A stretch of DNA of 64,000 bases from Nitrosospira multiformis. GTDB taxonomy: Bacteria > Pseudomonadota > Gammaproteobacteria > Burkholderiales > Nitrosomonadaceae. The notes beneath the pieces were generated by a model that made no database searches, had not been told where the DNA came from, and was given only the letters and a program-made list of their open reading frames with translations. A program made the translations under genes and the position numbers. Location of the stretch: positions 451,320 through 515,319 of the forward strand of contig NZ_FOHI01000002.1 of NCBI RefSeq assembly GCF_900111585.1, read 5' to 3'. Positions 9,911 through 18,726 of the stretch are shown in pieces. Every line of letters begins with the position of its first letter. Position 1 is the first letter of the stretch.

Positions 9911-10029
9911 GATTGTCCGGCTCTCATGCCTGTCACTTTTCCGGTTATCGCTACGGCTATTGCCCGGAATGCCGGGACCCGCGAGCTTCTTATCGCATAC
10001 CTCGCTATCGCTCCATGATCTGAGGCTCC

Positions 10030-10503
10030 TCATTTGAGTCTCATCACAGATGTTTTCGGATCAGAGGGAAGATGACGGCTGTAAATCGATGTCTCCCCCT
10101 TTTTGTTAATCAGAAGTACATCGTACGGATCGTTACGCTCGCCTTCCATTCCAGGGGAACCATGCGGCATGCCGGGAGCAGCCAGGCCGATGGCGCGGGG
10201 ACGCTCCTTGAGAAGTCGTTTGACATCTTGTGCAGGCACGTGTCCTTCAATTGCATAGCCGTCGACCAGCGCGGTGTGACATGAACCGAGTGCAGGGGCG
10301 ATACCTGCCTGCTCACGGGCCTCCTTGTTGCCTACATCATGGGTGTTTACGGTAAACCCATTGGCACGCATATGATCGACCCACTTCGCGCAGCACTTGC
10401 AGGTGGAACTTTTATAAACGTCAACCGTGGCGGAAGCATAAGCGCCGCCCGCAAAGGCAGCAAACATGATTCCAGCTAATACTGCATGTCTCGATATTTT
10501 CAT
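10030..10503 (-). CDS. DUF411 metal-binding periplasmic protein
   Basis: A 157-residue secreted protein. Signal peptide MKISRHAVLAGIMFAAFAGG is followed by the conserved DUF411 core: KSSTCKCCAKWVDHM with clustered cysteines, then LGSCHTALVDGYAIEGHVPA. These Cys/His residues fit copper or other soft-metal binding, and DUF411 genes commonly sit in copper-resistance loci. Start at 10503 has AGGAG just upstream and its ATGA overlaps the end of the cupredoxin gene, so the two are translationally coupled. Confidence 0.88.
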   Translation of the reverse strand: MKISRHAVLAGIMFAAFAGGAYASATVDVYKSSTCKCCAKWVDHMRANGFTVNTHDVGNKEAREQAGIAPALGSCHTALVDGYAIEGHVPAQDVKRLLKERPRAIGLAAPGMPHGSPGMEGERNDPYDVLLINKKGETSIYSRHLPSDPKTSVMRLK

Positions 10504-10964
10504 TTCGCTCCTACTGTGATTGTGCCTTTCATACCTGGGAAATTCATACCTTTGAAGTGGCCGGGCAGCGGGCAGGCAAAATTTACTGTGCCTGCTTCCG
10601 TGAAATGCCACACCAGCGCCCCGGTCTTACCCGGCTCGACCGAGACCATATCCGGCTCGTCCGGATGCGCATGGTCAGGGTGTTTTTTCAGCATTTTACC
10701 ATGCTTGTCAATTTCTTCCGCAGTGCCGATCATCATCTCGTGCTTTTTCTTGCCCAGGTTCGTGATTAGAAATTTTATGGTTTCACCTTGTTTCACATTG
10801 ATCGCGTCAGGTTTGAAGCGGTTATCCACCGCAGTTATTTCAACGATCCGGGAAACCTCACTGGGGTCACCCGGCTTTCCTAGGGCTTCCGTGTCCTCCT
10901 GAGCAAGGGCGTCGATCGAAACCAGGCCGAGGCTTAAAGCAGATGCGATCAGAAACTTCTTCAT
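10500..10964 (-). CDS. Cupredoxin-domain periplasmic copper protein
   Basis: A 154-residue protein with signal peptide MKKFLIASALSLGLVSIDAL and a plastocyanin/azurin-like domain. Candidate type 1 copper ligands are the His in GKKKHEMM, then Cys, His and Met in FACPLPGHFKGM, in the usual C-x4-H-x4-M-like arrangement. A His/Asp-rich stretch (KKHPDHAHPDEPD) may bind additional metal. First gene of the cassette with DUF411 and cytochrome c, with 4-bp overlap to the next gene. Likely a small electron carrier or copper-binding protein. Confidence 0.88.
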   Translation of the reverse strand: MKKFLIASALSLGLVSIDALAQEDTEALGKPGDPSEVSRIVEITAVDNRFKPDAINVKQGETIKFLITNLGKKKHEMMIGTAEEIDKHGKMLKKHPDHAHPDEPDMVSVEPGKTGALVWHFTEAGTVNFACPLPGHFKGMNFPGMKGTITVGAK

Positions 10965-11141
10965 GAGATTTTCTCCTTTCTATGCGAGGTCCCGCTTAGC
11001 CCTCTTCAAGCAATCGTTTTTTTATTCTTCTTGCAAGTCCAATATAGCAAAGAAATGTCTACTTGCCGCGATAGACTGAAAACGCGGTTTTGGAGTTCCG
11101 CGAAGCATCCTGTTGTCTCCGCTTTGCATAGGGTCGCAATC

Positions 11142-12113
11142 TCACCGCAACCATCCCTTGCGTTTTATGTATATAAGTGGCAGCAGCGCAGCCGATACCG
11201 TCAGCCCCATCGAATAGATGAATCCGTATTCCCACGCGAGTTCCGGCATTACGGCGAAGTTCATGCCGTAAAAGGTGCCCACCAGCGTGGGCGGCAGGAA
11301 GACTGCGGTGATGATGGTGAAGACCTTGACGATCTGGTTCTGCTTGATGTTGAGAATATTCGTGACCGCATTCTGCAGATACCGCACTTTCTCGTGCTCG
11401 AAGTAGGCATGTTCCTTTACGCCGGCCACGTCTTCGGCCAGTTCCGTGGTCAATACCTGCAGCTCTGCCTCGGCCACGTTGTCGATCTCGCCACTCAAGT
11501 AGCGCACGGTGCGCGCCAGCGACAACTGGGCTTCCAGGCAGCGCGAAATAATATCTTCCTTTTCATTCAGGTCTTGCATGGTTTCTATCAGATCAGGCAC
11601 ACCCAGTTCCCTGCCCTGCGCATTGTATCCATCCGATATTTCGGAAATCTCTTCTGCGCTTCGCTCCAGTTCATCCGCGAGACGATCTATTACCGTATCC
11701 GCGCTGTCATTGGCCACCTGCAACAATAGTCGAAGTACCGATTTCGGATTCCGGGAATGATTCGGCTTGCGATTCATGCGCTGCAATGCCGTGTCGAACG
11801 GGTGAAAATCGGGGTCCTGGCAGAGAATCGCCACCAGTTGCTCGCCCAGCATGAAAGTTACATCACCAAAGCTCGGCGTCCCGTTGCTGCCCAGACGGAG
11901 GAGTTTGGCGCGCATGTACATGAAGGTTCCATCATCGAAGACGCTGCCTGCCTGCGGTGTGGTGTCGATGCCGAAGCGCTGCTTCAGACACACAATGTCC
12001 TCGGGCATCGGCGCATTGATCTCCAGCCAGACAACATGCTCGTCGCCCTCCCGCCGCGGCAGGCCGTGAATGATGCAGAGTGAGTGATTATCCCTCACAA
12101 CACTGCGAATCAT
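11142..12113 (-). CDS. CorA-family divalent cation transporter
   Basis: A 323-residue protein with a large N-terminal cytoplasmic domain, a long helical region (about residues 150-260) and two C-terminal membrane helices. The first helix ends in the selectivity motif GMN (VGTFYGMNFAVMPELAW). The short basic tail (YIKRKGWLR) is typical of CorA. It may carry Mg2+, Co2+, Ni2+ or Zn2+; it resembles the ZntB-like/CorA branch and the ion cannot be assigned. A small membrane protein gene lies 44 bases upstream on the same strand. Confidence 0.92.
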   Translation of the reverse strand: MIRSVVRDNHSLCIIHGLPRREGDEHVVWLEINAPMPEDIVCLKQRFGIDTTPQAGSVFDDGTFMYMRAKLLRLGSNGTPSFGDVTFMLGEQLVAILCQDPDFHPFDTALQRMNRKPNHSRNPKSVLRLLLQVANDSADTVIDRLADELERSAEEISEISDGYNAQGRELGVPDLIETMQDLNEKEDIISRCLEAQLSLARTVRYLSGEIDNVAEAELQVLTTELAEDVAGVKEHAYFEHEKVRYLQNAVTNILNIKQNQIVKVFTIITAVFLPPTLVGTFYGMNFAVMPELAWEYGFIYSMGLTVSAALLPLIYIKRKGWLR

Positions 12114-12157
12114 GATGAACCCTCCTTGTTATGGTGTGGTACCGCCCGAATTTCAGT

Positions 12158-12349
12158 TTATTTTTTTGCTTCGGCTTTTTCCCGATGGGAGGGCGACATG
12201 GAGGATGTGGCTGCTGTCTGCTCCGACGGCTGTATGTAGTGCACGACGGTCATAACGAGTGCGAGCAACAGGTACAGCGCGATCACGGCCAGGATGACCT
12301 CGTTCTCGAGACTCCTGTTGTCACGCGGTGGGAGATTCTTTCTGAACAT
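12158..12349 (-). CDS. Small single-helix membrane protein
   Basis: A 63-residue protein, MFRKNLPPRDNRSLENEV followed by one strong hydrophobic helix (ILAVIALYLLLALVMTVVHY) and a hydrophilic tail. GAGGAG lies about 10 bases upstream of the ATG at 12349, supporting translation. It is 44 bases upstream of corA on the same strand, so it may be a small subunit or regulator of the channel. I do not recognise a family. Confidence 0.6.
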   Translation of the reverse strand: MFRKNLPPRDNRSLENEVILAVIALYLLLALVMTVVHYIQPSEQTAATSSMSPSHREKAEAKK

Positions 12350-12538
12350 GGAGCACTCCTCGTCCATCTCATTGGTAAATATTTAATGCAAAATGCCTTT
12401 CTTCGGCAAACCTGGTTCATGCACGATATAAATCCAGATTAGCAGAATCACGGTGAGTTTCCGGTAGAGCCGTTACCTGCACATGAGCATCGGCTTGACA
12501 TGGACAAGGTTTTATTCGGCAAGTAGAATATTCCCGTC

Positions 12539-12645
12539 ATCGGGGAGTAGCCTCCTTCCGTCGAATCGAAGGGCTTGCATCAACATACTTGACCCGTCCG
12601 GTCGTGGTGCAAGCAGTTCCGTGCCTGGCAAGACCTTTGACCACA
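12539..12645 (+). promoter_or_regulatory. yybP-ykoY manganese riboswitch
   Basis: The leader contains all conserved blocks of this riboswitch in order: GGGGAGTAG (12542-12550), ATCAACATAC (12579-12588) and GGCAAGACCTTTG (12627-12639). A hairpin AGGCCGG (12657-12663) with CCGGCCT (12689-12695) then directly abuts the GGAG Shine-Dalgarno (12696-12699) of the downstream Gdt1-type gene, so control of translation initiation is plausible. The class senses Mn2+ and usually precedes manganese exporters, as here. Confidence 0.9.
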
Positions 12646-12708
12646 TTGTCTCCGGAAGGCCGGGGAGAAGCGTGGTCTCGATTCTTGTCCGGCCTGGAGC
12701 GTAAGAAC

Positions 12709-13290
12709 GTGGAAGCTTTCCTTGTTTCGGCTGGCGTTGTCGCACTCGCAGAGATTGGCGACAAAACGCAGCTTCTCGCCTTTATCCTCGCGGCAAAATT
12801 TCGCCAGCCGGTTCCCATCGTGCTCGGTATACTCGTCGCTACCCTGTTGAACCATGCCTTCGCTGCCGCAATCGGTTCATGGATCATCGCGCAACTTGGC
12901 CCCGACACCCTGAACTGGATACTGGGCCTGCTATTTGTCGGCATGGCGATCTGGACGCTCATTCCTGATCAGTTCGATGAAGCGCAGTCTGGAACCGGGG
13001 GCGACGGCGCCGGTGTTTTCAGCGCGACGCTCCTGGCTTTTTTCCTTGCAGAAATGGGCGACAAGACGCAGGTTGCAACTGCGGCCCTGGCAGCGCAGTA
13101 TCAGATGTTTTCCGCGGTGGTTGCAGGGACCACGCTCGGGATGATGATCGCGAACGTTCCGGCAGTCTATCTGGGCGAACGCCTGGCGAACCGGATTCCA
13201 GCGCGCCTCGTGCGTGGAATTGCAGCAGCCGTGTTTGCCCTTATCGGTAGCGCAGTCCTGCTTGAGGCGAGCAAAAATCTGGTGCTTTGA
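12709..13290 (+). CDS. TMEM165/Gdt1 (UPF0016) family cation exporter, probably Mn2+
   Basis: A 193-residue membrane protein with about six helices and the two family signatures ALAEIGDKTQL (near residue 15) and FLAEMGDKTQV (near residue 120), which line the cation path. The GTG at 12709 (VEAFLVSAGVVAL) is chosen because GGAG lies 10 bases upstream and the manganese riboswitch occupies the region before it; a longer frame from 12589 would translate the aptamer. Family members move Mn2+ or Ca2+ in exchange for protons, and the riboswitch makes Mn2+ export likely. The stop overlaps no gene; the lipoprotein follows. Confidence 0.92.
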   Translation: MEAFLVSAGVVALAEIGDKTQLLAFILAAKFRQPVPIVLGILVATLLNHAFAAAIGSWIIAQLGPDTLNWILGLLFVGMAIWTLIPDQFDEAQSGTGGDGAGVFSATLLAFFLAEMGDKTQVATAALAAQYQMFSAVVAGTTLGMMIANVPAVYLGERLANRIPARLVRGIAAAVFALIGSAVLLEASKNLVL

Positions 13291-13331
13291 AAGATTCCGG
13301 AAATAATCCGGCAAAAAAGAGAACAAGACGA

Positions 13332-14561
13332 ATGACCTTTTTCCCTACCGGACATGCGGGCATCTTGCGGCAGCCCTCATGCCTGCTCCTGCTCCTGCTC
13401 ATGCCCCTATTTCTGCTGGGCGGTTGCGCATCCCCCATTGCACTCAATCGTGCCGTCGACGCCTATGACGACGCGACTACCGGTGCCGCCTCCAGGCAAC
13501 TGCTGGTGAATATAGCGCGTGCTTATCATAATCAGCCGGTACACTTCACCGGCGTATCGAACGTTGCAGCAACATTCGATTTCCGTGTCAGTGCCGGCGC
13601 CACCCCAGCGTTGACGGGAAATGCTGGCGGCATACTGATGCCTGTGTTTGGGGGAAGCGTGGCCGAAAATCCCACGATCACCATTGTTCCGGTAGAGGGA
13701 GAGGAGTTTACCCGGCGTCTGCTCACCCCATTTCAGGAAAACAAACTCACGCTTTTGCTCCGTCAGCGTTTCGACATCGATCTCCTGTTGCGGCTGATGG
13801 CCCAGGAAGTGCGCGTTAATGATAACGAAGGGCGGCAGGTCTCCTATCGCAACCGCCCCTTTGATTCGCCCGGCTACGGCATGTTCAGGCGCGCGGTGCT
13901 GCATTTGTCCGCCATACAGGATAATAACCATCTCCACGCGGAGCCTTTGATTCTGGAGCAGACCTGGACCATTCCCGCCGGCTCGGTGACGGCAGAAGGT
14001 TTTCAGGCTCTGCAGAAAGAGTTTTCCATACGCTATGACGCGCGGGAAAACACCTACATCCTGGTCAAGCAGGCAGCAGGGCCTATTCTCATCACCAATT
14101 ATGATCCCAACATCCTCTCACCGGAGGAGCGCAAGCGCTTGAGCAATGAGGCGCGTGAATGGAGTCCCAATGATGTCGCTTTCGATATTCGCCCAGATCA
14201 TTTCGGGGGAGAGTGGTCCATGAAAGGGACTTTTCGTCTCCGCAGCTTCCATGCCATTCTCAATTTCCTCGGACGCACCCTAGGCGACGAGCCGGAATAT
14301 CATGTGGAGAAAGACCTCCGTACACCGCCCCTCGAGGATGATGAAAATCCTGTTGATACCATGAAACTGTTGGTGACGGACTCGGCTCCCCGGGAAGCCG
14401 ATCTGTGGGTGCCCGTCTATGATCAGTATTACTCGGTACACACCCGGGGACCCCTGGCGCGCTGGAACCGGAGCGCCTTCCAGCTGCTGTATCTCCTGTT
14501 CCAGATGACGGTTACGGATTTGCCGCGTTCGGGAGTGCCAAGCATCACGATCGCAAAATAA
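13332..14561 (+). CDS. Large outer-membrane-type lipoprotein, unknown function
   Basis: A 409-residue protein with a lipoprotein signal: a basic start, a long leucine run and lipobox LLGGC near residue 33. The mature part includes DDATTGAASRQLLVNIARAY and a C-terminal region ending in MTVTDLPRSGVPSITIAK. I do not recognise a named domain; similar proteins occur in proteobacteria as hypothetical lipoproteins. The start ATG at 13332 is preferred over a TTG at 13287 that overlaps the previous stop. The frame is complete and codon use looks normal. Confidence 0.75.
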   Translation: MTFFPTGHAGILRQPSCLLLLLLMPLFLLGGCASPIALNRAVDAYDDATTGAASRQLLVNIARAYHNQPVHFTGVSNVAATFDFRVSAGATPALTGNAGGILMPVFGGSVAENPTITIVPVEGEEFTRRLLTPFQENKLTLLLRQRFDIDLLLRLMAQEVRVNDNEGRQVSYRNRPFDSPGYGMFRRAVLHLSAIQDNNHLHAEPLILEQTWTIPAGSVTAEGFQALQKEFSIRYDARENTYILVKQAAGPILITNYDPNILSPEERKRLSNEAREWSPNDVAFDIRPDHFGGEWSMKGTFRLRSFHAILNFLGRTLGDEPEYHVEKDLRTPPLEDDENPVDTMKLLVTDSAPREADLWVPVYDQYYSVHTRGPLARWNRSAFQLLYLLFQMTVTDLPRSGVPSITIAK

Positions 14562-14637
14562 CGGCAGCTTTTTGAAAGTGCATGCCCATGAAATGCTCGA
14601 ATCGGGGAGCTTGCAACAATTGTGGATAGCCGAAGTA

Positions 14638-14955
14638 TCAACTGGCAGTTTGCTTCAATAGCTTATCGGCTCCACAGGCCGTCCCATCGATTTCAACGAT
14701 TTTGCGTCGCGATCTGGCTCCTTGCCTGAGTATTACCTGACGCTGAGACACTCCAAAAACCCCAGCGAGAAACGCGAGCAAAGCAACATTCGCTGCACCT
14801 TCTACCGGCGGGGCGGCAAGTTTGATTTTCAGGGCATCGCCGTGCGGGCCGACGACTTCAGTACGCCTTGCACCGGGCTGTATGTGCAGAGTGAGAATCA
14901 GGCGTTTCCCGGTATCATCGCTGCGATACCATTCGTCGCTTGAGGCCATTTCCAC
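14638..14955 (-). CDS. YggU/DUF167 family protein (UPF0235)
   Basis: A 105-residue protein. The core LHIQPGARRTEVVGPHGD, then KLAAPPVEGAANVALLAFLA, is the diagnostic DUF167 block. The function of the family is unknown. It is separated by 2 bases from the upstream YggT gene, the usual pairing (yggT-yggU), which lies next to proC as in many proteobacteria. Confidence 0.92.
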   Translation of the reverse strand: MEMASSDEWYRSDDTGKRLILTLHIQPGARRTEVVGPHGDALKIKLAAPPVEGAANVALLAFLAGVFGVSQRQVILRQGARSRRKIVEIDGTACGADKLLKQTAS

Positions 14956-14957
14956 GG

Positions 14958-15530
14958 TCAGAACAAGCGACTGACTTCCCGCTCCATTCCCGCAGTTACA
15001 AAAAGAAGCAACTGAATGACGATCAGTACGAACAGCGGCGAGAGATCGATATTTCCGATGGGAGGAATGTGCTCGCGGATAACGCCTAGGAACGGCCGGG
15101 TAAAGCTGTCGAGCAGCGGGGCCAGCGAATTGTAGGGATTAATCCACGAAAGCACAGCCTGGATGATGATCGCCACCATGATGATGTAAAGCGTCGTCTT
15201 GATGATTTCCACCAACCCCAGGAGCGCCAGTCCGCCCGCGGCAGTACCCATCGTGGAGCTGAAGTCGTCACCCTTCAGCATTAACACGCTCCCCAGCAAC
15301 ATGACTTGAGCAATCCATGCCAGCAAAAGCGTTGAAAGATCCATGCCGCGATAACCGGGAATGACGCGCCTTGCGGGCTTGACCAGAAAATCGGTTATTG
15401 CAATCAAAAATGACGAGAGCGGGTTTCCGTACGGCGCGCGCACCAGTTGCATATAAAAGCGCAGCAGCAGCGCCAAGGAAAACAATCCCAGCAGGGTATC
15501 GAGCAGAAATATGAGCATCTGACTGATCAT
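14958..15530 (-). CDS. YggT family integral membrane protein
   Basis: A 190-residue protein made of two repeated YggT units. Each has two membrane helices; the motifs are LRFYMQLVRAPYGNP in the first half and LSWINPYNSLAPLLDSFTRPF in the second. Members are linked with cell envelope and osmotic functions but the mechanism is not established. It sits between proC (upstream) and yggU (2 bases downstream), a conserved order. Confidence 0.92.
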   Translation of the reverse strand: MISQMLIFLLDTLLGLFSLALLLRFYMQLVRAPYGNPLSSFLIAITDFLVKPARRVIPGYRGMDLSTLLLAWIAQVMLLGSVLMLKGDDFSSTMGTAAGGLALLGLVEIIKTTLYIIMVAIIIQAVLSWINPYNSLAPLLDSFTRPFLGVIREHIPPIGNIDLSPLFVLIVIQLLLFVTAGMEREVSRLF

Positions 15531-15583
15531 GAAAGTATTATCCGTTTACTGCGCCACTTGCGCATGGGTTATTCTCTATTCTG

Positions 15584-16399
15584 TCATGTCCGGCCGAGTT
15601 CGTCGCCCATCTCGCGTGACCGCTGATATGCGACACGGATTGCCCGGATGATTCCGTTTTTGACACCATCATTTTCCAGCGACCTTATCGCGCGTTCCGT
15701 CGTGCCGCCGGGCGATGTGACCCGCGCACGCAGAACACTTGCCTCATCCATGCTCTCACTCGCGAGCCTGGCGGCTCCAAGAAAGGTTTCAATGCTCAGT
15801 TTGCGCGTCTGGTCCGCATCCAACCCCAGTTCCTGTCCTGCCTTTTGCATGGCCTCTATGAAGTAAAATACATAAGCAGGACCGCTGCCCGAGGTGGCAG
15901 TCACTGCATCCAGCAGTTCCTCGCTTTCAACCCATAGCACAGTGCCGACCGCGCGGAGTATGGCCTCCGCCTCACGTTTCTCGTCAGCGTTCACGCCCGC
16001 CATTGCATAGAGCCCGGTGACGCCGGAGCCAACCAGGGCAGGCGTATTGGGCATGGCGCGCACGATGCGAATATAGCCGCCGAGCCAATGTGAAAGGGCA
16101 TTTGCCCGAATACCGGCGGCGATCGAGATGACAAGGTTCTGTTCGAGCAGCGGCGCGAGCCCGCGCGCCACGATGGAGAGCTGCTGCGGCTTTACCGCGA
16201 GCACGATTATCTCTCTATCGTCGATCATGCCCCGCGCAAGTTCCGCGACCGTCTCCACGCCAAACTCATGCCGGAGTTTCTCGCGTGTTTCAGCGTTGAT
16301 CTCCGCCACCCGTATCTGTGCCGGTGAATAATCCTGTTGCAGCAGCCCGCCAATCAAAGCGCAAGCCATGTTGCCGCCACCAATGAATGTAATATTCAT
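15584..16399 (-). CDS. proC: Pyrroline-5-carboxylate reductase
   Basis: Catalyses the last step of proline synthesis, NAD(P)H reduction of pyrroline-5-carboxylate. The 271-residue protein begins MNITFIGGGNMACALIGGLL, with a Rossmann GxGxxG-type loop. The signatures MPNTPALVGSGVTGLYA and VTATSGSGPAYVFYFIEAM are present, and the family C-terminus LRARVTSPGGTTERAI is complete. The start at 16399 replaces a longer frame from 16642 that runs into mutM in another frame. It follows mutM by 14 bases. Confidence 0.97.
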   Translation of the reverse strand: MNITFIGGGNMACALIGGLLQQDYSPAQIRVAEINAETREKLRHEFGVETVAELARGMIDDREIIVLAVKPQQLSIVARGLAPLLEQNLVISIAAGIRANALSHWLGGYIRIVRAMPNTPALVGSGVTGLYAMAGVNADEKREAEAILRAVGTVLWVESEELLDAVTATSGSGPAYVFYFIEAMQKAGQELGLDADQTRKLSIETFLGAARLASESMDEASVLRARVTSPGGTTERAIRSLENDGVKNGIIRAIRVAYQRSREMGDELGRT

Positions 16400-16413
16400 G
16401 TATCCCAGTGAAT

Positions 16414-17232
16414 TTATTTCTGGCAACGGGGGCAATAAAAACTCGAACGCTGCCCCTGCCTGATCTGTTCGATATTTGTACCACATTTCCGGCAAGGCTG
16501 CCCGGTCCGGCCATAAACCCAATACTGCTGCTGGAAATATCCGGGGTTGCCATCGCTGCCAACGAAATCGCGCAGGGTGCTGCCGCCTGCTTCTATTGCG
16601 CGCCCGAGGGTTTCCTTGATTGCCTGCGCCAATCCCGCGCATCTCCTCGCTCCAATCCGGCCGGCAGCGATGGCGGGATGAATACCGGCAAGAAAGAGCG
16701 CTTCGTTTGCATAAATGTTTCCGACGCCGACGACAATGCGGCTGTTCATCAATACCTCTTTAATGCTGGCGCTACGGTTTCGGGTTTTTCTGAACAGCAG
16801 CTTGCCATCGAATGCTTCGGTAAGAGGTTCGGGTCCCAAGTGAGACAGTAAGGGGTGGTCGGCGGGATTTCCCGCTGTCCACAGCACAGCTCCAAAACGG
16901 CGGGGATCCCGAAAACGGAGAACCATGCCGCTATCCAGGAGTAGATCGATATGATCGTGCTTCTGCGGAGCGATATTAGCTGCAAGGGGCAGCAATCTCA
17001 AGCTGCCGGACATGCCGAGGTGCAGGATCAACGCACCCGCGCCACAGTCGAGCAAGAGGTATTTTCCGCGACGCGTTACCATTCTGATTTCCAGACCGCG
17101 AAGCGTTCGCTCAAGGTCCGGCACTGGCCAGCGTAGATTCGGGTTTCGTATCGTCAAGCCGGCGATCTTGCGCCCCTCGAGTCCAGAGGCGATGCCGCGA
17201 CGGACAACTTCGACTTCAGGCAGTTCGGGCAA
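16414..17232 (-). CDS. mutM: Formamidopyrimidine-DNA glycosylase
   Basis: Removes 8-oxoguanine and ring-opened purines and nicks the abasic site. The 272-residue protein begins [13 protein letters not shown]; Pro2 and Glu3 are the catalytic residues. The helix-two-turn-helix region ([19 protein letters not shown]) and a C-terminal zinc finger with cysteines in CRKCG and CPRCQ are intact. It lies 14 bases upstream of proC and is probably co-transcribed. Confidence 0.97.
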   Translation of the reverse strand: MPELPEVEVVRRGIASGLEGRKIAGLTIRNPNLRWPVPDLERTLRGLEIRMVTRRGKYLLLDCGAGALILHLGMSGSLRLLPLAANIAPQKHDHIDLLLDSGMVLRFRDPRRFGAVLWTAGNPADHPLLSHLGPEPLTEAFDGKLLFRKTRNRSASIKEVLMNSRIVVGVGNIYANEALFLAGIHPAIAAGRIGARRCAGLAQAIKETLGRAIEAGGSTLRDFVGSDGNPGYFQQQYWVYGRTGQPCRKCGTNIEQIRQGQRSSFYCPRCQK

Positions 17233-17371
17233 TTCGAATGTCGGGATGGAATGTTGAGATAAAGGGGTCGTCGGGTATGGTCAAGGTAAGGGAAACGTTG
17301 GCCAGGATTCCGGATTCACCGGACTGATCGATTGCCCCGTATCCTGAGCGAAAAGCAGCGAGAAGCATTCT
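17233..17371. other. Non-coding gap between mutM and the GldG-like gene
   Basis: No gene seen. As the GldG-like gene ends at 17372 and mutM begins at 17232 on the same strand, this interval should hold the mutM promoter; no convincing hexamer pair was identified. Confidence 0.3.
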
Positions 17372-18724
17372 TTATCTTCTTTTACGCCGCCACCATATCA
17401 TCATCCCGCTCCCCAGGAAAATCAGCGGCATCACGATAAGGAATCCCCAGGCTATTATCGTCAGTGTTGATTCCTTCAAGGTCAAGCTGTTGTCGATGGT
17501 CGTTCGTGGCTGGATAGCGATGAGGTCTTCATCGCCGGCAAGCCAGTTGACGAGATTGACGCCAAAATCAAGATTCCTGCCGTAGCCGAGGTAAGCGTTG
17601 GCGAGAAAATACCCGCTTCCGATAACGGCGACCCGCTGCTCCTGATCATTGACCGTGCGGCTCAACACAGCCGCGATACTGACCGGACCGGATACGTCAT
17701 ACATCGCATCGAATGCGATGCCGGCCTTCAGATCGCCTGTTTCCACCCATCCGTTTTCTCCGGCCTCCACCAGCGAGAGGCTGTGCCACGCATCGTTTTC
17801 GTTGATTGTGATCTGGCGTGCAAAAGGAAATACCGTTAGGTAGTCAAAGTTGCGGGTGATGGGGTGTTCGCCGTAGGTTGTGCCTACAGAAAAAGTAACG
17901 GGGGCTTTCAACTGTCCCGCCTGAGGGTCGATCACCACGCCGGGCGTCAGAGTCAATTCAAGTTTTTCCGCCAGTGGCTGCAATCCGTGCAAAGGTTGCT
18001 GGTCCAGCAGCCATAAAAGGTTGCCGCCGCGCTCGATATACGCGAGTATTCGATCGACTTCGCCCTCGGACAGATCGGCCTGAGGCGAAGCAATGACGAG
18101 CAAGCTCGTATCGGCGGGCACTTCAGGAGTGGTGACCAGATTGAGCGGTTGAATCCTGAAGCCTTTTGCCGTCAATTGCTGTCCAAATTCCCCAAGGTCG
18201 CGATTGCCAATACCATCCAGCCTGCGTTCGCCATGGCCGCTGAGCGTTACTACGGGCCTGCTGCCGGTGCGCATCAAGCGCATCAGCAAGTTGATCAGCG
18301 TATGCTCATTGAATGTAGTCAGCCGTTCCACTCTGCCGTTATATTCGACGATCATTTCGCCGTTGCCCTCGACACCTGCCTCCTGTGCCAGATCGGGGTG
18401 CTCGGAGGGGTCGATGAAGGTGACAGCGAAATCAGGCTTGGCATGCTGATAAGGTGTCAGAAAGTCACGGATGATTTTGGATACATTGCCAAGTTGAGCA
18501 TCCTGAGGGGATATGTAGACGCTCCCCAGCAGGGGGCCTTCCATTTGCTTTAGCACCTCCAGGCTGGTCGGGCTCAGGCTGTTGCGTTCGTTCTGGGTGA
18601 CATCCCACTGAACGCGATTCTCCCAGGCCAGATAACCGGGCAATGCTACCAGCAGTATGAGCGATATCAAAAATGTTGCGCTTTGTGTCCAGCGCAAGCG
18701 CAGTTTTTTCCTGTTGAGACGCAT
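17372..18724 (-). CDS. GldG-like ABC auxiliary protein
   Basis: A 450-residue protein anchored by an N-terminal helix (TFLISLILLVALPGYLAW) and a C-terminal helix (LTIIAWGFLIVMPLIFLG) followed by WWRRKRR. The periplasmic middle has the GldG-type domain (TSLEVLKQMEGPLLGSVYIS, LSGHGERRLDGIGN, LWLLDQQPLHGLQPLAEKL). It is the third gene of a three-gene ABC system with the permease (2 bases upstream) and the ATPase. In Bacteroidetes the GldAFG system serves gliding; in proteobacteria the same set is widespread and its substrate is unknown. Confidence 0.88.
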   Translation of the reverse strand: MRLNRKKLRLRWTQSATFLISLILLVALPGYLAWENRVQWDVTQNERNSLSPTSLEVLKQMEGPLLGSVYISPQDAQLGNVSKIIRDFLTPYQHAKPDFAVTFIDPSEHPDLAQEAGVEGNGEMIVEYNGRVERLTTFNEHTLINLLMRLMRTGSRPVVTLSGHGERRLDGIGNRDLGEFGQQLTAKGFRIQPLNLVTTPEVPADTSLLVIASPQADLSEGEVDRILAYIERGGNLLWLLDQQPLHGLQPLAEKLELTLTPGVVIDPQAGQLKAPVTFSVGTTYGEHPITRNFDYLTVFPFARQITINENDAWHSLSLVEAGENGWVETGDLKAGIAFDAMYDVSGPVSIAAVLSRTVNDQEQRVAVIGSGYFLANAYLGYGRNLDFGVNLVNWLAGDEDLIAIQPRTTIDNSLTLKESTLTIIAWGFLIVMPLIFLGSGMMIWWRRKRR

Positions 18725-18726
18725 AC

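Noticed and set aside
12589..12708. Upstream extension of the Gdt1 transporter frame
   Set aside because: It would translate the manganese riboswitch, and a GTG with Shine-Dalgarno fits the family start at 12709.
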